64,000 bases of DNA from Wyeomyia smithii (GCF_029784165.1 NC_073696.1:180971825-181035824); one strand, 5' to 3'; shown: positions 11,997 through 23,442, counted from the first letter of the stretch. The notes: generated from the sequence alone by a model not told the origin. Program-made: numbers and translations.

Positions 11997-12992
11997 ATGG
12001 GTTCGAAAGAACAGCTCGTGCGTGATAAAATCTTGCGCATTCATCACGAGAACAAGGATCTCTCGCATCGTTCCATCGCTAAAACGTTGGGAATCGCGAA
12101 TTCCACGGTGTCGCGAGTGATTAAGCGGTTCGAGGACTTGACCACCGATCGGAAGCCCAGAAGTGAAGGAAAAAGTATTCCGTACAACACCAAAAATCAC
12201 AAGCGCGTAGTTGGGGCCTTCAACCGAAACCTGAACGCCTCCGTTGTGGCTAAGAAGCTGCACCTAAGCCGAAGTTTTGTCCAGAAGGCCAAAACTAAGG
12301 CTGGGCTTCGAACGTTCAAGGTACAAAAGGCCCCTAATCGCAACGAGAAGCAGAACAATTCCGCCAAAACCCGTGCCAGGAAGTTGTACCTCAACATGCT
12401 GACGAAAGTTGAATGCTGCATCATGGACGACGAAACATATGTGAAGGCCGACTTCAAACAGATCCCCGGCAACCTGTTTTTCACGGCCAAGGATAAATTC
12501 AGCGTTCCGGAGCATGTCCGCACTCAGAGGATGTCCAAATTTGCGATGAAATTCCTGGTTTGGTAAGCCATCTGTACGTGCGGGAAGCGGAGTTCACCTT
12601 TCGTGACCCAGGACACGATGAACGGACAGGTGTACATGAAAGAGTGCCTCCAGAAGCGGCTGCTTCCTCTCCTGAAGGCCCACAACGTCCCAACAATCTT
12701 CTGGCCGGATTTGGCCTTATGCCACTACTCCAAGCTGAAGTGGTATGCGGACAATAAGGTCAATTTCGTGCCGAAAATGTTCAACCCTCCCAACACTCTG
12801 GAGCTCCGCCCCATCGAAAAGTACTGGGCGATTATGAAGCAGCACCTTCTTAAACAACCTAAGGTAGTGAAGACAGTCGAGGAACTGAAGAAGGTATGGG
12901 TTTACATGCAAAAAACGGTTGATTCACGGGTTGTGCACAATCTTATGGCCGGGGTTAAGGCCAAGGTGCGGGTATTTGCGTATAAACTGTAA
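11997..12992 (+). pseudogene. mariner transposase (DD37E clade), one nonsense codon
   Basis: Cut-and-paste transposase of the IS630-Tc1-mariner superfamily, which binds the TIRs and inserts at TA. The frame opens MGSKEQLVRDKILRIHHEN with an N-terminal helix-turn-helix (SHRSIAKTLGIANSTVSRVI). Catalytic motifs are MDDETYV, FWPDLALCHYSK and LRPIEKYWAIMKQ. The spacing from the second Asp (WPD) to the Glu (PIE) is 35 residues; DD37E relatives have 37, and two residues appear to be missing after HYSK. One in-frame TAA (12564-12566) breaks an otherwise open 331-residue frame, where family members have a Lys or Gln codon. It is probably inactive, but only lightly damaged. Confidence 0.85.
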
Positions 12993-13038
12993 ATAAAATA
13001 CGAGTAAAATGGTAAAATGAAGATCAATAGTTATTTTT

Positions 13039-15364
13039 TTTTTTTGGTTGGCAAATGGCTGGACACGTGTAACTTGAGACCCTAATGTGGCCATTCACCT
13101 CTGTCCAGCAACTCCTATCCCAACCTCCACGTGGTACCGACCGGAATACGAGTAACCTTAGCGGAGATCGGGTAACCAACCCCGGTGGAAACGTACGCGG
13201 CTGTATCCCCATAGGGGCGGCACTTTTCGGATGTTACTGATGTTAGGTCTTTTCGGGGACCAAACATTGACTCTGACCATTATCTCGTCGTTTGTAAGAT
13301 CCGCGCACGGTTGTCGAACGTGCTGAAATCTCGCACAGAGAGGACGACGCGTTTCAACATTCAGCGGTTGAAAGCTGGAGCAGTATTCACGGCGCCATCG
13401 AAACGACTGCGAGAGAGGTGGTAGGTACGACGGGTGGAAGACAGCCTAACGGCTGGTTCGATGCTGAGTGCCTGAGAGCGACAGATGAGAAGAACCGTGC
13501 CAGGAGCCGCATGCTCACTGCGGCTACGCGTCAGAACAGAGAGAGGTACAGGGTGGCAAGAGCGCAGAGGACAGCTATGCCGAAAACGACGTGCGGAGAT
13601 TCTATAGAACTGTCAACAGAGTCAGAAGCAGGAATTTCCCTGTGCCGGTCATGTGTAATGACAAGGACGGCAACCTGCTTACTGATAAACCGACGGTTGC
13701 AGCCAGGGTGAAGGAGCATTTTCAGGCGCTATTGAACGGTGAGGAGCTGGAAGAGCAGAGCAGGAACAGGATGACGATTATGAGGGGCGAGCAAGCTGTG
13801 GAGCCACCAACACAGGAGGAGGTGAAAAAGGCGATTAGTGAGCTGAAAAACGGCAAGGCCGCTGGGAAGGACGGTATCCCGGCCGAACTTCTAAAAGCGG
13901 GAAGCGAGCGGCTGTACTATGCGATCCACCAGATAATACTAAGAATCTGGGCGGACGAACAAATGCCGAAAGACTGGTTGGAAGGCCTCACATGCCCTAT
14001 CTATAAGAAGGGCCATCGATTGGATTGTGGGAACTATTGAGGGATAACGTTGCTCAACTCCGCATATAAAGTGCTCTCCCGTATCCTGTTCTTCAGATTG
14101 AGACCGCTAACGGAATCCTTTGTTGGCGAATACCTGGCTGGTTTTCGACAAGGGCGTTCCACGACGGATCAAATTTTCACCCTGCGACAGATCCTCGATA
14201 AGTTCCGGGAGTACAACTTATCGACTCACCATCTGTTTGTGGACTTCAGGGCGGCATACGACTCAGTGAAAAGAAATGAGCTGTGGCAGATCATGCTGGA
14301 ACACGGTTTCCCTACGAAACTAATAAAGCTGAGTCGTTTGACACTGGAGGGATCCAAATCGTGCGTGCGGATAGCTGGCGAGACATCAGCCGCGTTCGTA
14401 ACGTTGGATGGACTGAAGCAGGGAGATGCGCTCTCCAACCTACTGTTTAACATCGCTCTTGAGGGTGCAGTACGAAGAGCAAACGTCGAAAGAAACGGTA
14501 CGATCATCACGAAATCTCACATGCTTCTTGGTTTTGCGGACGACGTCGATATCATCGGGATCAACCGTAAGGCCGTGGAGGAGGCTTTCGTACCTTTTAA
14601 GAGAGAAGCAGCGAGATTGGGACTTGTCATTAACTCTGCCAAAACGAAGTACATGGTAGCTGGCAGAGAGCGTGGGAGTCCCCGTGGTGTTGGTGCTGAG
14701 GTGGAGATAGATGGGGAACGATTTGAAGTGGTTGACGAATTCGTTTATTTTGGTACGCTTGTGACATGTGACAACGACATGAGCCGTGAAGTTAAACGAC
14801 AAGTTGCAGCTGCGAATAGGGCTTTCTACGGACTGCGTAACCAGCTAAGGTCCCGTAGTTTGCAAACTCGCACAAAACTCGCGCTGTATAGGACGCTGAT
14901 ACTCCCGGTGGCCCTTTACGGACATGAAGCATGGAAGCTGAAGGAAGCTGATCGATGAGTGCTCGGAGTTTTTGAGCGTAAGGTTCTGCGATCGATACTT
15001 GGTGGTAAATTGGAAGGTGGAGTGTGGCGCAGACGCATGAATCACGAGTTGTACCAGGTATACAAACGTGCTGATATAGTGAAGGTAATACAGCGGGGCA
15101 GGCTTCAGTGGGCTGGACACGTAGCCAGGATGCCTGACGAGAGAGCCGCCAAAACTATCGTCAGTAGAGTACCAGGAAGAGGCCGTCGACTCCGTGGTAG
15201 GCCTCGCACGCGGTGGATGTGCGCGGTGGAAGAAGATGCACGATCTGCTGGTGTACGGGGAGACTGGAGAACGGCTGCCCAAGACAGAAGAAGCTGGACA
15301 TCTCTAATTCGTTCGGCCCTAGACCGGTGAAAGGTCTGTTAGCCAAAAAAGTAAAGTAAAAGTA
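13039..15364 (+). mobile_element. RTE-like (JAM1-like) LINE inserted in the mariner
   Basis: It is flanked by a 10-bp target duplication, AGTTATTTTT (13029-13038 and 15365-15374). The 3' end is a short A-rich tandem tail (AAAGTAAAGTAAAAGTA), as in RTE elements. The front has a LINE 5'-like segment (13039-13220) joined directly to the last part of an endonuclease (DSDHYLV near 13270), so most of the endonuclease is deleted. The RT occupies most of the rest. Confidence 0.8.
13222..15330 (+). pseudogene. RTE-like ORF2: endonuclease end plus reverse transcriptase
   Basis: Region 1 (13222-13590) holds the endonuclease end (RGPNIDSDHYLVV) and linker and is frameshifted relative to what follows. 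From 13591 to 15330 a single frame covers the RT: NGKAAGKDGIPAELL, IYKKGHRLDCGNY, GFRQGRSTTDQIF, the catalytic FADDVDIIG and the C-terminal GHEAWKLKEADR and LQWAGHVARMPDE. Only two stops break it, TGA at 14038-14040 and TGA at 14956-14958. At both places the family has Arg, so each fits a CGA to TGA change. The RT metal-binding Asp pair is intact. RTE is my best call for the clade. Confidence 0.8.
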
Positions 15365-15464
15365 AGTTATTTTTCAATCCCTGAAAATTTGATGGCAATC
15401 GGATGAAAACTCGAATTTTGCGAATCAATTTTGTGTGTGGCAATTTCATCGTGGACACCCTTTA

Positions 15465-16031
15465 TGTTCAAATTAAAAAAACTGGGATTTGAGTCAGGCC
15501 TACTTAGATAGATTGAATCTTATCTGACAAATAGGACACAAACGGTTAGGTTTAAGGGACACGTTTCTGTATAAGTAAAAGTGACATCTGGAGTTCCACA
15601 AGGCTCTCATTTAGGCCCTTTGCTCTTCATTTTATTTGTTAATGACGTTACCCTTGTGTTGAATCGTCTAATATGCCGATGTCATAAAATTGTACATGGA
15701 AATAAGAAACAAATCAAATAATTCCAACAAGAGGTTGACATTTTCTACATTTGGTGTAAAAAAAGTCTTTTTGATCTCAACGTAAAAAAAAGCAATATTA
15801 TATCCTACACAAGGAAAAGAAATCCTGAACATTCCAGTTGCACTCTTGGACATCAAATTGTAAAAAGGTGTTATAAAATTAGAGATTTAGGAGTGATTAT
15901 GGATTCTAAGTTAACATTCATTGATTACTACAACACGATCATCAATAGAGCCAACAGTATGCCAACAGTAAGTTTTATAAAAAGGTTCAGTTATCATTTC
16001 GTAGACCCGTACACTATAAAAACTCTTTTTA
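15465..16031 (+). pseudogene. LINE reverse transcriptase, central part (resumes after the mariner)
   Basis: The sequence resumes MFKLKKLGF and gives ESYLTNRTQTVRF-like and SGVPQGSHLGPLLFILFVND, the RT block before the catalytic motif. The expected Y/FADD region is damaged. A later open piece, DLGVIMDSKLTF, is the usual block after the RT core. Multiple frameshifts. It ends at the next insertion (about 16032). Confidence 0.75.
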
Positions 16032-18130
16032 CCTTTGTTATACTAAACAAAGGTTATAAAATCGGTCGAAAAACGCAAAATAGATCCAAGGCCCGGAGGG
16101 CCGAACCGTATATACCATTCGACTCAGCTCGACGAATTGAGCAATGTCTGTTCGTGTGTATGTGTGTGTGTATGTATGTTGTCTGTATGTATGTGCCGCA
16201 AAATACTAACGCACCTTTCTTATAGAACGCAATATCCGATTTTGATGATCTTATACGCAAACGAAAGCTACTGTGGTCCCCCAGAATGCTACCGAGTGGA
16301 TTTTGGATTAGTGGCTTAGATTTTAAAATATTGATCAAAGAGTATTTTTTATATGAGACATTTAATTTTTGAGGCAAAATTAATGGCACGGAGAGCCATG
16401 TGTTGTATACCAATTCACTCAGATCGACGAATTGAACAATTTATGTATGTTTGTGTTTGTGTGCCTGTACGTATGTATGTGTAAATATGTTGTTTATATG
16501 TGTAGTGTATCAGAATCGACCCAAAAAAGAAAAATAACCAAAAAAAAACACTCTTTTTCAGAACGCTTATTCCGATTTTGATGTTCGCATGCTCAAATGA
16601 AAGCCCCAGAGCTCTTTGAAAATCATACTCAGTGCGATCTTTTATTGGTTGCTTAAACTGTAGAGTTATGACCAAAGTATATTTTAGACATGGGATATTT
16701 TACTTTCTGGATAATTTTTCTCTCTCACTGCTCTTTCTTCTTCTCTATCCCTCTTTTTTTCGTATCGCTATTTATTTCTCAAAGGAAATCAACAATCATC
16801 GACAACTTTTCATAATCTTTACACTCTTCGTAGTGTCTTAACTAGTGCAAATAAATTACACTTTAGCTTTTTCTTGAAAATTTGAACCAGATTTTAGAAG
16901 AAACTGTAATGCTTACTTAGCTCCATTTCTCGCTTCCGTCCTCACTTCTTATGAAATATAAACTAAATTGTATGTTGAACATAGATTTGCGAAGAGTAAG
17001 AAACATTTACAGCTTTCGGGAGCCAAGCATTGTAGTAAAATCTGATCCCACAGTGTGCAAATGTAAAACAATTAGCGATGAAAATATTTTGAAAAGCTTT
17101 ACCAAAGATGTATAGACCTATTTACGTACGAATGTGTTAGTGCCACCCGTTAAGAAAAACACAAATGAATCGCTGTTTTGTTCAAAACACTGAGTTTTGA
17201 ACAGCTGGTTCATGTGAACACTTATTTTATGTTTTAAATTTGTGACCAGGAATCTGAAGTAGCTGGTGAACGTAATCGGCAAAATAAGGAAAAAGTTTTG
17301 AAGCAACTCTACATGGCTCTACACGTTTACTAGTGTGCGCAGGTGAAAAGTCACTTATCTCTATGAATGATACAATATGCTCATGTAAGATATAAATACA
17401 ATATGCAATTGTATCATTCATTAATTTAAGACTAAGTGCAAACAGAGTATCCATGTTATTCCACTTCTGGTTATCGCAGCAAGATTTAAAAAGACTTTAT
17501 TTCGGATTTTTTCATACAGCCTAGGCCTTCGAAAAGAATAATGTTCTCGCGTACACTCTGGAAATCCATAATTCTCAAAGATCGTGGAGAACCTTCATTT
17601 TCAGATAATGCATTTGAGATAGAATTAAATTGACAACTTTCATCAATAGCTATATTTTTTCCTGTATAATTCTGAACTATATTTCGAGAGCAGGTTTGTA
17701 GAAGTTTGCTTCAATTCGTAATAAAAACTGGATACTGATTCATAAATCTAGGTCCTACGTTTTCTGAAAATAAAGCGAATAAGTAGAACCGCAACAAACT
17801 AACATACATGTTTGCTGTTCTAGTGTGAAATCAGCATCATTGTTATCTATCACTGTTGCCCCATGTTCGATTATTTAAAAAAAAAAAATAATTGCTTCTA
17901 GCCAGCATTTAAAAATTGGTTTGTGATCGAAAAGATGAGACTCATGTACTCCAGTGATAACTATTTGCGAAAACCACGTCAAGCTCTAATTCAATGATCT
18001 TCTTTGGTTAACTCTCTGAAAACTATCTTTTAAATTCATTTAATTAATTATTGAAATTGGACTTACGTTGGTATACGGTTTGTAATTGACTGGCCTAATA
18101 TGTATAAAGTAATAGTTAGTATAACAAAGG
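16032..18130. mobile_element. 2.1-kb TIR element (CCTTTGTTATACTAA) inside the LINE
   Basis: A perfect 15-bp inverted pair, CCTTTGTTATACTAA at 16032-16046 and its complement at 18116-18130, marks the third interruption of the LINE. The left half holds two diverged units (about 16060-16330 and 16370-16680), each with GGCCCGGAGGGCC-like or CACGGAGAGCC words, CCAATTC or CCATTCGACTCAG, then TGTGTATG-rich microsatellite. The right part (16700-18115) is AT-rich without coding potential. The element ends are probable rather than proven because no clean target duplication was found. Confidence 0.5.
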
Positions 18131-18700
18131 TTTCTGCACCACTAGGTGGATTAATTTAGGTTTTGTTACATATGTTAGATCTATTTTAGAATACTGTAGT
18201 ATTGTTTGGTCGCCTTATCAAGACGTCCATTCCAATAGAATCGAATCCGTACAAAAACAGTTTTTGCTATATGCACTAAGAAAACTAGGTTGGAATTCAT
18301 TTCCTCTCCCTTGTTATGAATCGCGTTGCATGCTTATTAATATAGAAATGCTTGAAAAAAGAAGAGAAATTGCTTCGGTAACTCTTGTCAACGATTTAGT
18401 CTCACAACATATTGTTCGGAAAATTTGCCAGGAAAACTCAACTTTTATGCTCCTACACGCTCATTAAGAACGCGAAAAATTTTTATATTAAATTCTTACA
18501 GAACAGAATATGCCATGGCCGGGCCAATTAATAGTATGATGAGTCTTTTTAATAAATATTGTGAAGTTATTGATTCAACGATGTCGCGAAATGCTCTTAG
18601 AAAAAAATTGAACACTAGAATTACATAACTATATTTGTGATGTAAGCAATAGTTTTTAAGATGTAGTCTTCTATGATTGACCCAAATAAACAAACAAACT
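18131..18700 (+). pseudogene. LINE ORF2 C-terminal part and 3' end
   Basis: The reading TYVRSILEYCSIVWSPYQ followed by NRIESVQKQFLLYALRKLGW is the standard C-terminal block of Jockey/CR1-type ORF2. Open pieces then run to about 18630 (LEKRREIASVTLVNDL and NALRKKLN). The element ends with AAATAAACAAACAAACTG and an A-run near 18700. Frameshifted and dead. Confidence 0.75.
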
Positions 18701-18721
18701 GAAAAAATCATATCATATCAT

Positions 18722-19489
18722 TAGAGACAGTTAGAGAGTTCGCGGCAAAAAAGTTGAAAATTCGCGGGTGGCAAAAAAAAATATTAAAAATTCGCGGTAA
18801 TTTCGCGGCAACCTGTTCTTTAGCAAACGCCAAATAAAGTGCATTTTTTTGGTAAAAACAATGAAAAAAACTGTTTTATTAAATTTTATATACGGTAATT
18901 TAACAGTACGATTCATGATTTCTTTGCAGTACGGACTACTGTGTCAAATTGTCTTAAATCATATTTGGGTGTCGGCAGGCACGTATTATTCCAGTTATTC
19001 TGACTCACGCTGCATTCCGCATCTAGCGAGTTTCCAGGAATCGATAAATATTTATTTGCCAACCGGAAAAGTTAAAAAAACCGTCCGCGTTTCGAATACC
19101 TACCAAAATTATTAAAATGCAAAAATGCTTGCTACTTGAACTAAGTAGGTATATCTTGCAACTGATTTTGCGCACTCGAAAATTCTATCATGCATGCAGG
19201 TCCCCACTCGCCAAAATCTATGCTCAAAGAGGATCTAGTAACTGAACCGTCCGAAAACAATTCAACCCAGGCTGACAAAATCTCGTTGTAAGAGAGCAGT
19301 AGTACTATTCCATCTTATTGGTTGCGTAGGAAAAGGCCTCCCGTTGCCATCGAGGTGCCTATTGATCTTTAGATTTGTCCGTGTTGTTGGTTTTCGCGGC
19401 ATTTCGCGGATTCTTAATAATTTCGCGACCGATGCTGGATTTCGCGGAATTCGCGGCTTCCGCGAAATCGCGATTTACCACTGTCCCTA
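18722..19489. mobile_element. hAT-type non-autonomous element, TTCGCGG sub-terminal repeats
   Basis: Left end TAGAGACAGTTAGAGAGTTC; right end read inward TAGGGACAGTGGTAAATCGC. Flanking 8-mers CATATCAT (18714-18721) and CATATAAT (19490-19497) match at 7 of 8 positions. Clusters of TTCGCGG occur within 120 bp of both ends. The interior is AT-rich and has no transposase. It lies directly behind the 3' end of the LINE. Confidence 0.75.
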
Positions 19490-19502
19490 CATATAATATT
19501 AA

Positions 19503-19660
19503 TCATAGCTTTTTAATCATTCCTGTGAAGTATGGTGCCCCTAGCAAAGGTCCCGTGGCTATTTCAAAGACTCAAAACTTATTTAGGCAAACGTAATAGC
19601 GACGAACCTGGCGAGCAATCACTCTGCGTCTTTTGGGCGTACTCCTGTTTTTTTTTTTTT
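19503..19660. repeat. fragment related to the MITE at 7333-7524
   Basis: ATAGCTTTTTAATCATTCCT, GTGGTGCCCC-like words, GCGACGAACCTG and ACTCTGCG follow in the same order as in 7333-7460. The other terminus is missing. Confidence 0.5.
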
Positions 19661-19949
19661 TTGTTAGGGAAATAGAATTAGGGCAACATAATTGATGTGA
19701 ACTTTTGTAATAAAATGCTGTATTTACTTGGGACTTTAAAATATAATATAAAATCTCCAAAGTCGTATAAGTCACTATTCTGATTGAATTATTAACATCG
19801 GTTGAAATACTATGTTTGGGCATAGTAAAAAATCATTAAGCGACCATCTTGCCCGTGGTTGCCCTGTTTGAATCATATATATGTAAAACAACCTCGCACG
19901 CTAGTCTGGAGGGCTAATGCGGTCTCGATTAACTAGATTAATTCAGAAA

Positions 19950-20140
19950 ATTCGTTGTCTATATTGTTTTTGGCATATTTTACATGTTGTAGGATAAGTA
20001 CGACGATACACCGTGCCCCAGTGCTGAGTCGAGAAAATTTCCAGCTCGAAAAGATCCTCGACCTGATTGGGAATCGAACCCGACATCACAACCGTGTGGG
20101 AGAGCTAGCCAATCGACATCGCTAACCACAGAACCACGGC
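19950..20140 (-). mobile_element. tRNA-related SINE (Feilai-like)
   Basis: On the minus strand, A-box-like TGGTTAGCGATG (about 20117-20128) and B-box GGGTTCGATTCCC (20069-20081) are spaced as in a tRNA-derived SINE head. The body begins GTCGAGGATCTTTTCGAGCT and is similar in layout to the Aedes Feilai SINE as I remember it. It is transcribed by RNA polymerase III if active. Confidence 0.65.
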
Positions 20141-20661
20141 AATAATAAAAAATAGCATGACCTGTTAACCCATTTTTTATAATTTAATAATTTCAAATAA
20201 TGAGTTTCTAGACTGAACTGGTCAGCACTCGGATTGTCAGTTTGGTAGATAAGCGAAATAACAAATGTGGTGAATGGAAAAAGCTCATAAATGAAAGCTT
20301 AGCCTTCCTATTGAACAGTACCACCGTTTTCCGAAAAACATCACAAAGGCCGCACTCCTCCAAACAACGAAAATTATCACACATACGCCAACAAGTAGTT
20401 AGAATGAACTCTTTGAAACAGTAGTTAAAAATGGATTATTTCACGTTTATACACTGGTAAGAGCTTTCCAATGAGCTTGCCCATGCCAGTCCAAACTGTG
20501 CTCTCTTGAGTCCGGCTACGATTCGGCTCAACCCAACGCTATCGAGTATGCATGGGGCAAACATAATGGAGAACACTCCTCACTAGAAACTACTTCAGTA
20601 ACAGAAAAATTAACATAAACGCTTACAATTGAGTACGTGTTGAGTACTTCATGGAATCGTG

Positions 20662-20940
20662 TTATCGGCTTCCTTTGATACCTCGGCCGAGTTGGCTGCC
20701 AGTCGGTTTCATCCACGCGGTCAATAGCCCATCTATGTCCCTTACCGCGTTCGGATCACTGATCGGCATCGGCTGACTTCGCAGGAGTTCTATTCGACGA
20801 GCGCAACTTTTCAATGATCTCATCATTTGCCGTACGCCTTCGACACGGTTTTGATGGCAGCGAAAAATGTTACACCAGTCGTCGTAAAAAATAACCGAGT
20901 TTCTCAAGAGCAGATGTTTTGCGTTAAGCGATGAAGGCAC
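20662..20940 (-). CDS. unrecognised open frame, possible exon
   Basis: A 92-residue minus-strand frame with more balanced base composition than its surroundings; it reads through VIFYDDWCNIFRCHQNRVEG and MRSLKSCARRIELLRSQPMP. A donor-like GCG|GTAAGG lies inside it after SDPNA, so only the first two thirds might be exonic. I recognise no family, and no partner exon was found. It could equally be chance or part of an old repeat. Confidence 0.25.
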   Translation of the reverse strand: MPSSLNAKHLLLRNSVIFYDDWCNIFRCHQNRVEGVRQMMRSLKSCARRIELLRSQPMPISDPNAVRDIDGLLTAWMKPTGSQLGRGIKGSR

Positions 20941-22035
20941 TTTCAGAAAAGTGTCGCGTCTTTCCTACACATCACGACCAGACAACCGTTCCTTTCTATC
21001 GTAGATATACAGTTAAGAAACGGAAAAGAGTTTTTGCCCTGTCATACGCAACTCTGAAGATGCTGAGCGGAAAATGAGACATACTTTGCCCGTTGACTAA
21101 TTTCATCTCGGACGCGAAGGAAAACATTTTGAAATTTGATACTAGGAGTATACGTAGCACGGGAAAACAATGATTAAAAATAAATTTCGAACGATTTTAT
21201 GGTGGGTTGACTCAAGAACATCGTAAAACTTTCATTTACTAATGATTGTACCATTATGGTTCATCATTGTCTATGTTATTACAAAATAATGTTCTGATTT
21301 TGAAAACGCGTAACCGAGGGTTTACATTTGCAAGGAAACTCTGTACCGTATGGCAAGCGACAAAATTTCTTGCATTTATCAGAACTTGTTTATACATACA
21401 AGGTCCATGCTTTATATTTATTTTTATTTCAATGAGAATACGGATACCATTTTTTTCATTCGCGCAATATTTAGTTATTATCTTGGGGTAATGACTATGG
21501 ATAAATAACATCAGTAGTTTGACTACCAAATTCCAGAGTTTTGTTTTCATTGCATTGCAGTGAAATCTAGTTTCAAACTTAACTTCTACAAAACTGCCTC
21601 TCACATCATCACGATATAATACCGCGGTATTATTTACTGTTTCAATAGTCGATAATGTTTTGGATTCCTTCGTTGTGACTTTAAAAAAACTTCAGTTCGT
21701 TTAGCAAATATTTATGCAATACAGTTTCAATCATTCTGATACCGATTAAAATGCATCTCTAGCTGTCGAAGTCAGACTGCGTGCTCCAGGTCTTCTGTAG
21801 ATACTAATAAAATTATTCTATGGACACACATTACAATGACAAGTTCGCCCATATACCTACTGTCATTCTAGCGATTTAAAGCGATTTTTATTCTTCATTT
21901 AAAAATCGAAGATCAACATAACTTGATTCGCATCTATTTAGATGGATATCAGTTATCTATATTATTTCATGTTCATGTTCATATAGTTATACAGTGGCAT
22001 TTGCACTTGATTTTGCATTCATATCTTCATTTCCA

Positions 22036-22450
22036 CAGAGCCGGATTCACGCTTGTGGGGGCCCGGGCCCGCATCTTGTGTGGGAGCCCCAAATATAACA
22101 TAACCGTTTTTTATCATACGTTCTCATAAAACTATTGTTTGGTTTTGAAATTATTGGTCAGAAATTTCAAAAACATCGCTTTACAAGGTTACTCGCTGAA
22201 AAACTAATCAATTATATGATCAGCACTCAAATCCTCCAAATCCTCCAATCTTATGTACTCGCAACATAAAAATGCCAAATTAGACAGCCTTTCTTTCTCC
22301 GTAACCGTATGCAACCTATTCTTCATCAGACTCATCTTAGAGAAAAACCGTTCTCCAGTTACGTTCGAAATTATTAGACTCAAAAAATAAGCAATGCAAC
22401 AAAATGTTTTTTATTTTAAATTTTTTTAAGGGCTTCAAAATGTGAAGGTC
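22036..22450 (-). pseudogene. hAT transposase C-terminal remnant with 3' terminus
   Basis: Minus-strand 22380-22205 reads NVTGERFFSKMSLMKNRL, then TEKERLSNLAFL and DLSADHII before a TAG stop. This is the hAT C-terminal dimerisation region (compare the ERSFSKL..IK..LRS..QERLS.LAL pattern of the family). The element terminus CAGAGCCGGATTCACGC is at 22036, in the expected place downstream of the stop. The rest of the transposase is absent to the right of about 22450. It is the only hAT protein trace I found in the window. Confidence 0.7.
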
Positions 22451-22527
22451 CGGGGATTTTCCATGATTGACTTTTATTATTGTGTTTAGTTATTAGCTCA
22501 GTTTCTATAATAACTCTATAATAACTA

Positions 22528-23442
22528 CACACTTAGATATTATCACCGAGTACGGTAAAATAAATAACCGAGATTTCAACAGCTGAGATCTCGGTAAAAA
22601 TCTCGGTAATACATCAAAACACCGAGATTCTGTAAAAGCAAAAGTCAAAAACCTGTCAAACTGCAACGAGATTCTCGGTAATGTTGCGCCGAGCTACTCT
22701 GAAATTTAAACCTTCAAATTATTACGAGAACTTCGGTAAACTTCATTGAGGTACGTATTTTGCGATTTTTTTTAGATAACCCAGAATATGATTAAAACGA
22801 GTAAATATACAAATTAATTTATTAATTACTAAGTCAACTAATTCAATCAAATACAGCATTGTTAAAAACTAGAGTTTTATTGCTTTCAAGAAATAAAGAA
22901 ACATCTATCACTCTGCAACTTCCATTCTGCGAAGAGAGTTGATAACCTGCGAAATTGAGTGAAGAAAGAATTAATCGTTTCCTTCGAATTTTCTTTGCAG
23001 CAAAAAAACAAGCTCTGAGAAAAAATAGTGTATACTCACTCAATATTTTAGTTAATCAGATCATTGCAGATTTCTTTATATAATAATAATCAGCCGCAAA
23101 ACCTGCTCCTTTTTTTCTACACCCGGACACGAAAAAAGTGTGTGTCCTAAAACACACGTTATTCTGACAGCTCAGTTTTCAGGAATTTCGGTAAAAGGCG
23201 TTATTGTTCGATGAAATCTCGGTTGAATAAGGTCAGGTTTCCGAGATTCGGTATTTTAGTTCACTGAACTCGGAAGTTTTCGGTTTTACGGATTTTTTCG
23301 GTAAACAAATTCACGATATTGCGGTAAACACGTTGAGTTTCCATTTTCTCAGTAATTTTTTTACCGAACAACGGTAAACTAAAATATTTTCAAGTAGTTC
23401 GGTATTTTACTTTACCGAGAAAGCATTACGCAGTTAAGTGTG
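22528..23442. mobile_element. CACACTTA-ended foldback/MITE element with TA duplication
   Basis: Termini CACACTTA (22528) and TAAGTGTG (to 23442) are flanked by TA on each side (22526-22527, 23443-23444). Both ends carry many CTCGGTAA/TTACCGAG words. It is related to 9410-10507. The middle has no recognisable coding sequence. Confidence 0.65.

Larger units (their letters stand above)
11846..15462 (+). mobile_element. DD37E-type mariner (ITm superfamily), interrupted by an RTE LINE
   Basis: TIRs AAGGGTGTCCACGATGAAAT (from 11846) and the complementary end at 15440-15462 are bounded by the TA target duplication (11844-11845, 15463-15464). Without the inserted LINE the element is about 1.28 kb, normal for mariner. 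It carries one transposase (11997-12992). Removing it joins the host LINE reading frame exactly, so the boundaries are well supported. Confidence 0.9.
8150..18700 (+). mobile_element. Jockey/CR1-like non-LTR retrotransposon, split in four by three insertions
   Basis: Four collinear pieces on the plus strand (8150-8818, 11237-11843, 15465-16031, 18131-18700) add up to the end of an endonuclease, a reverse transcriptase and the C-terminal region of one LINE ORF2. The reading picks up across the insertions. At the mariner, the piece ending VDISML is resumed by MFKLKKLGF. The element is 5'-truncated or interrupted before 8150 and has many stops and frameshifts, so it is dead. Its 3' end is near 18700, after AAATAAACAAACAAACTG. 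The clade is uncertain (Jockey or CR1). Confidence 0.75.

Noticed and set aside
20040..20140. Functional tRNA gene on the minus strand
   Set aside because: A and B boxes are present but no clean cloverleaf, and the body continues as a SINE.
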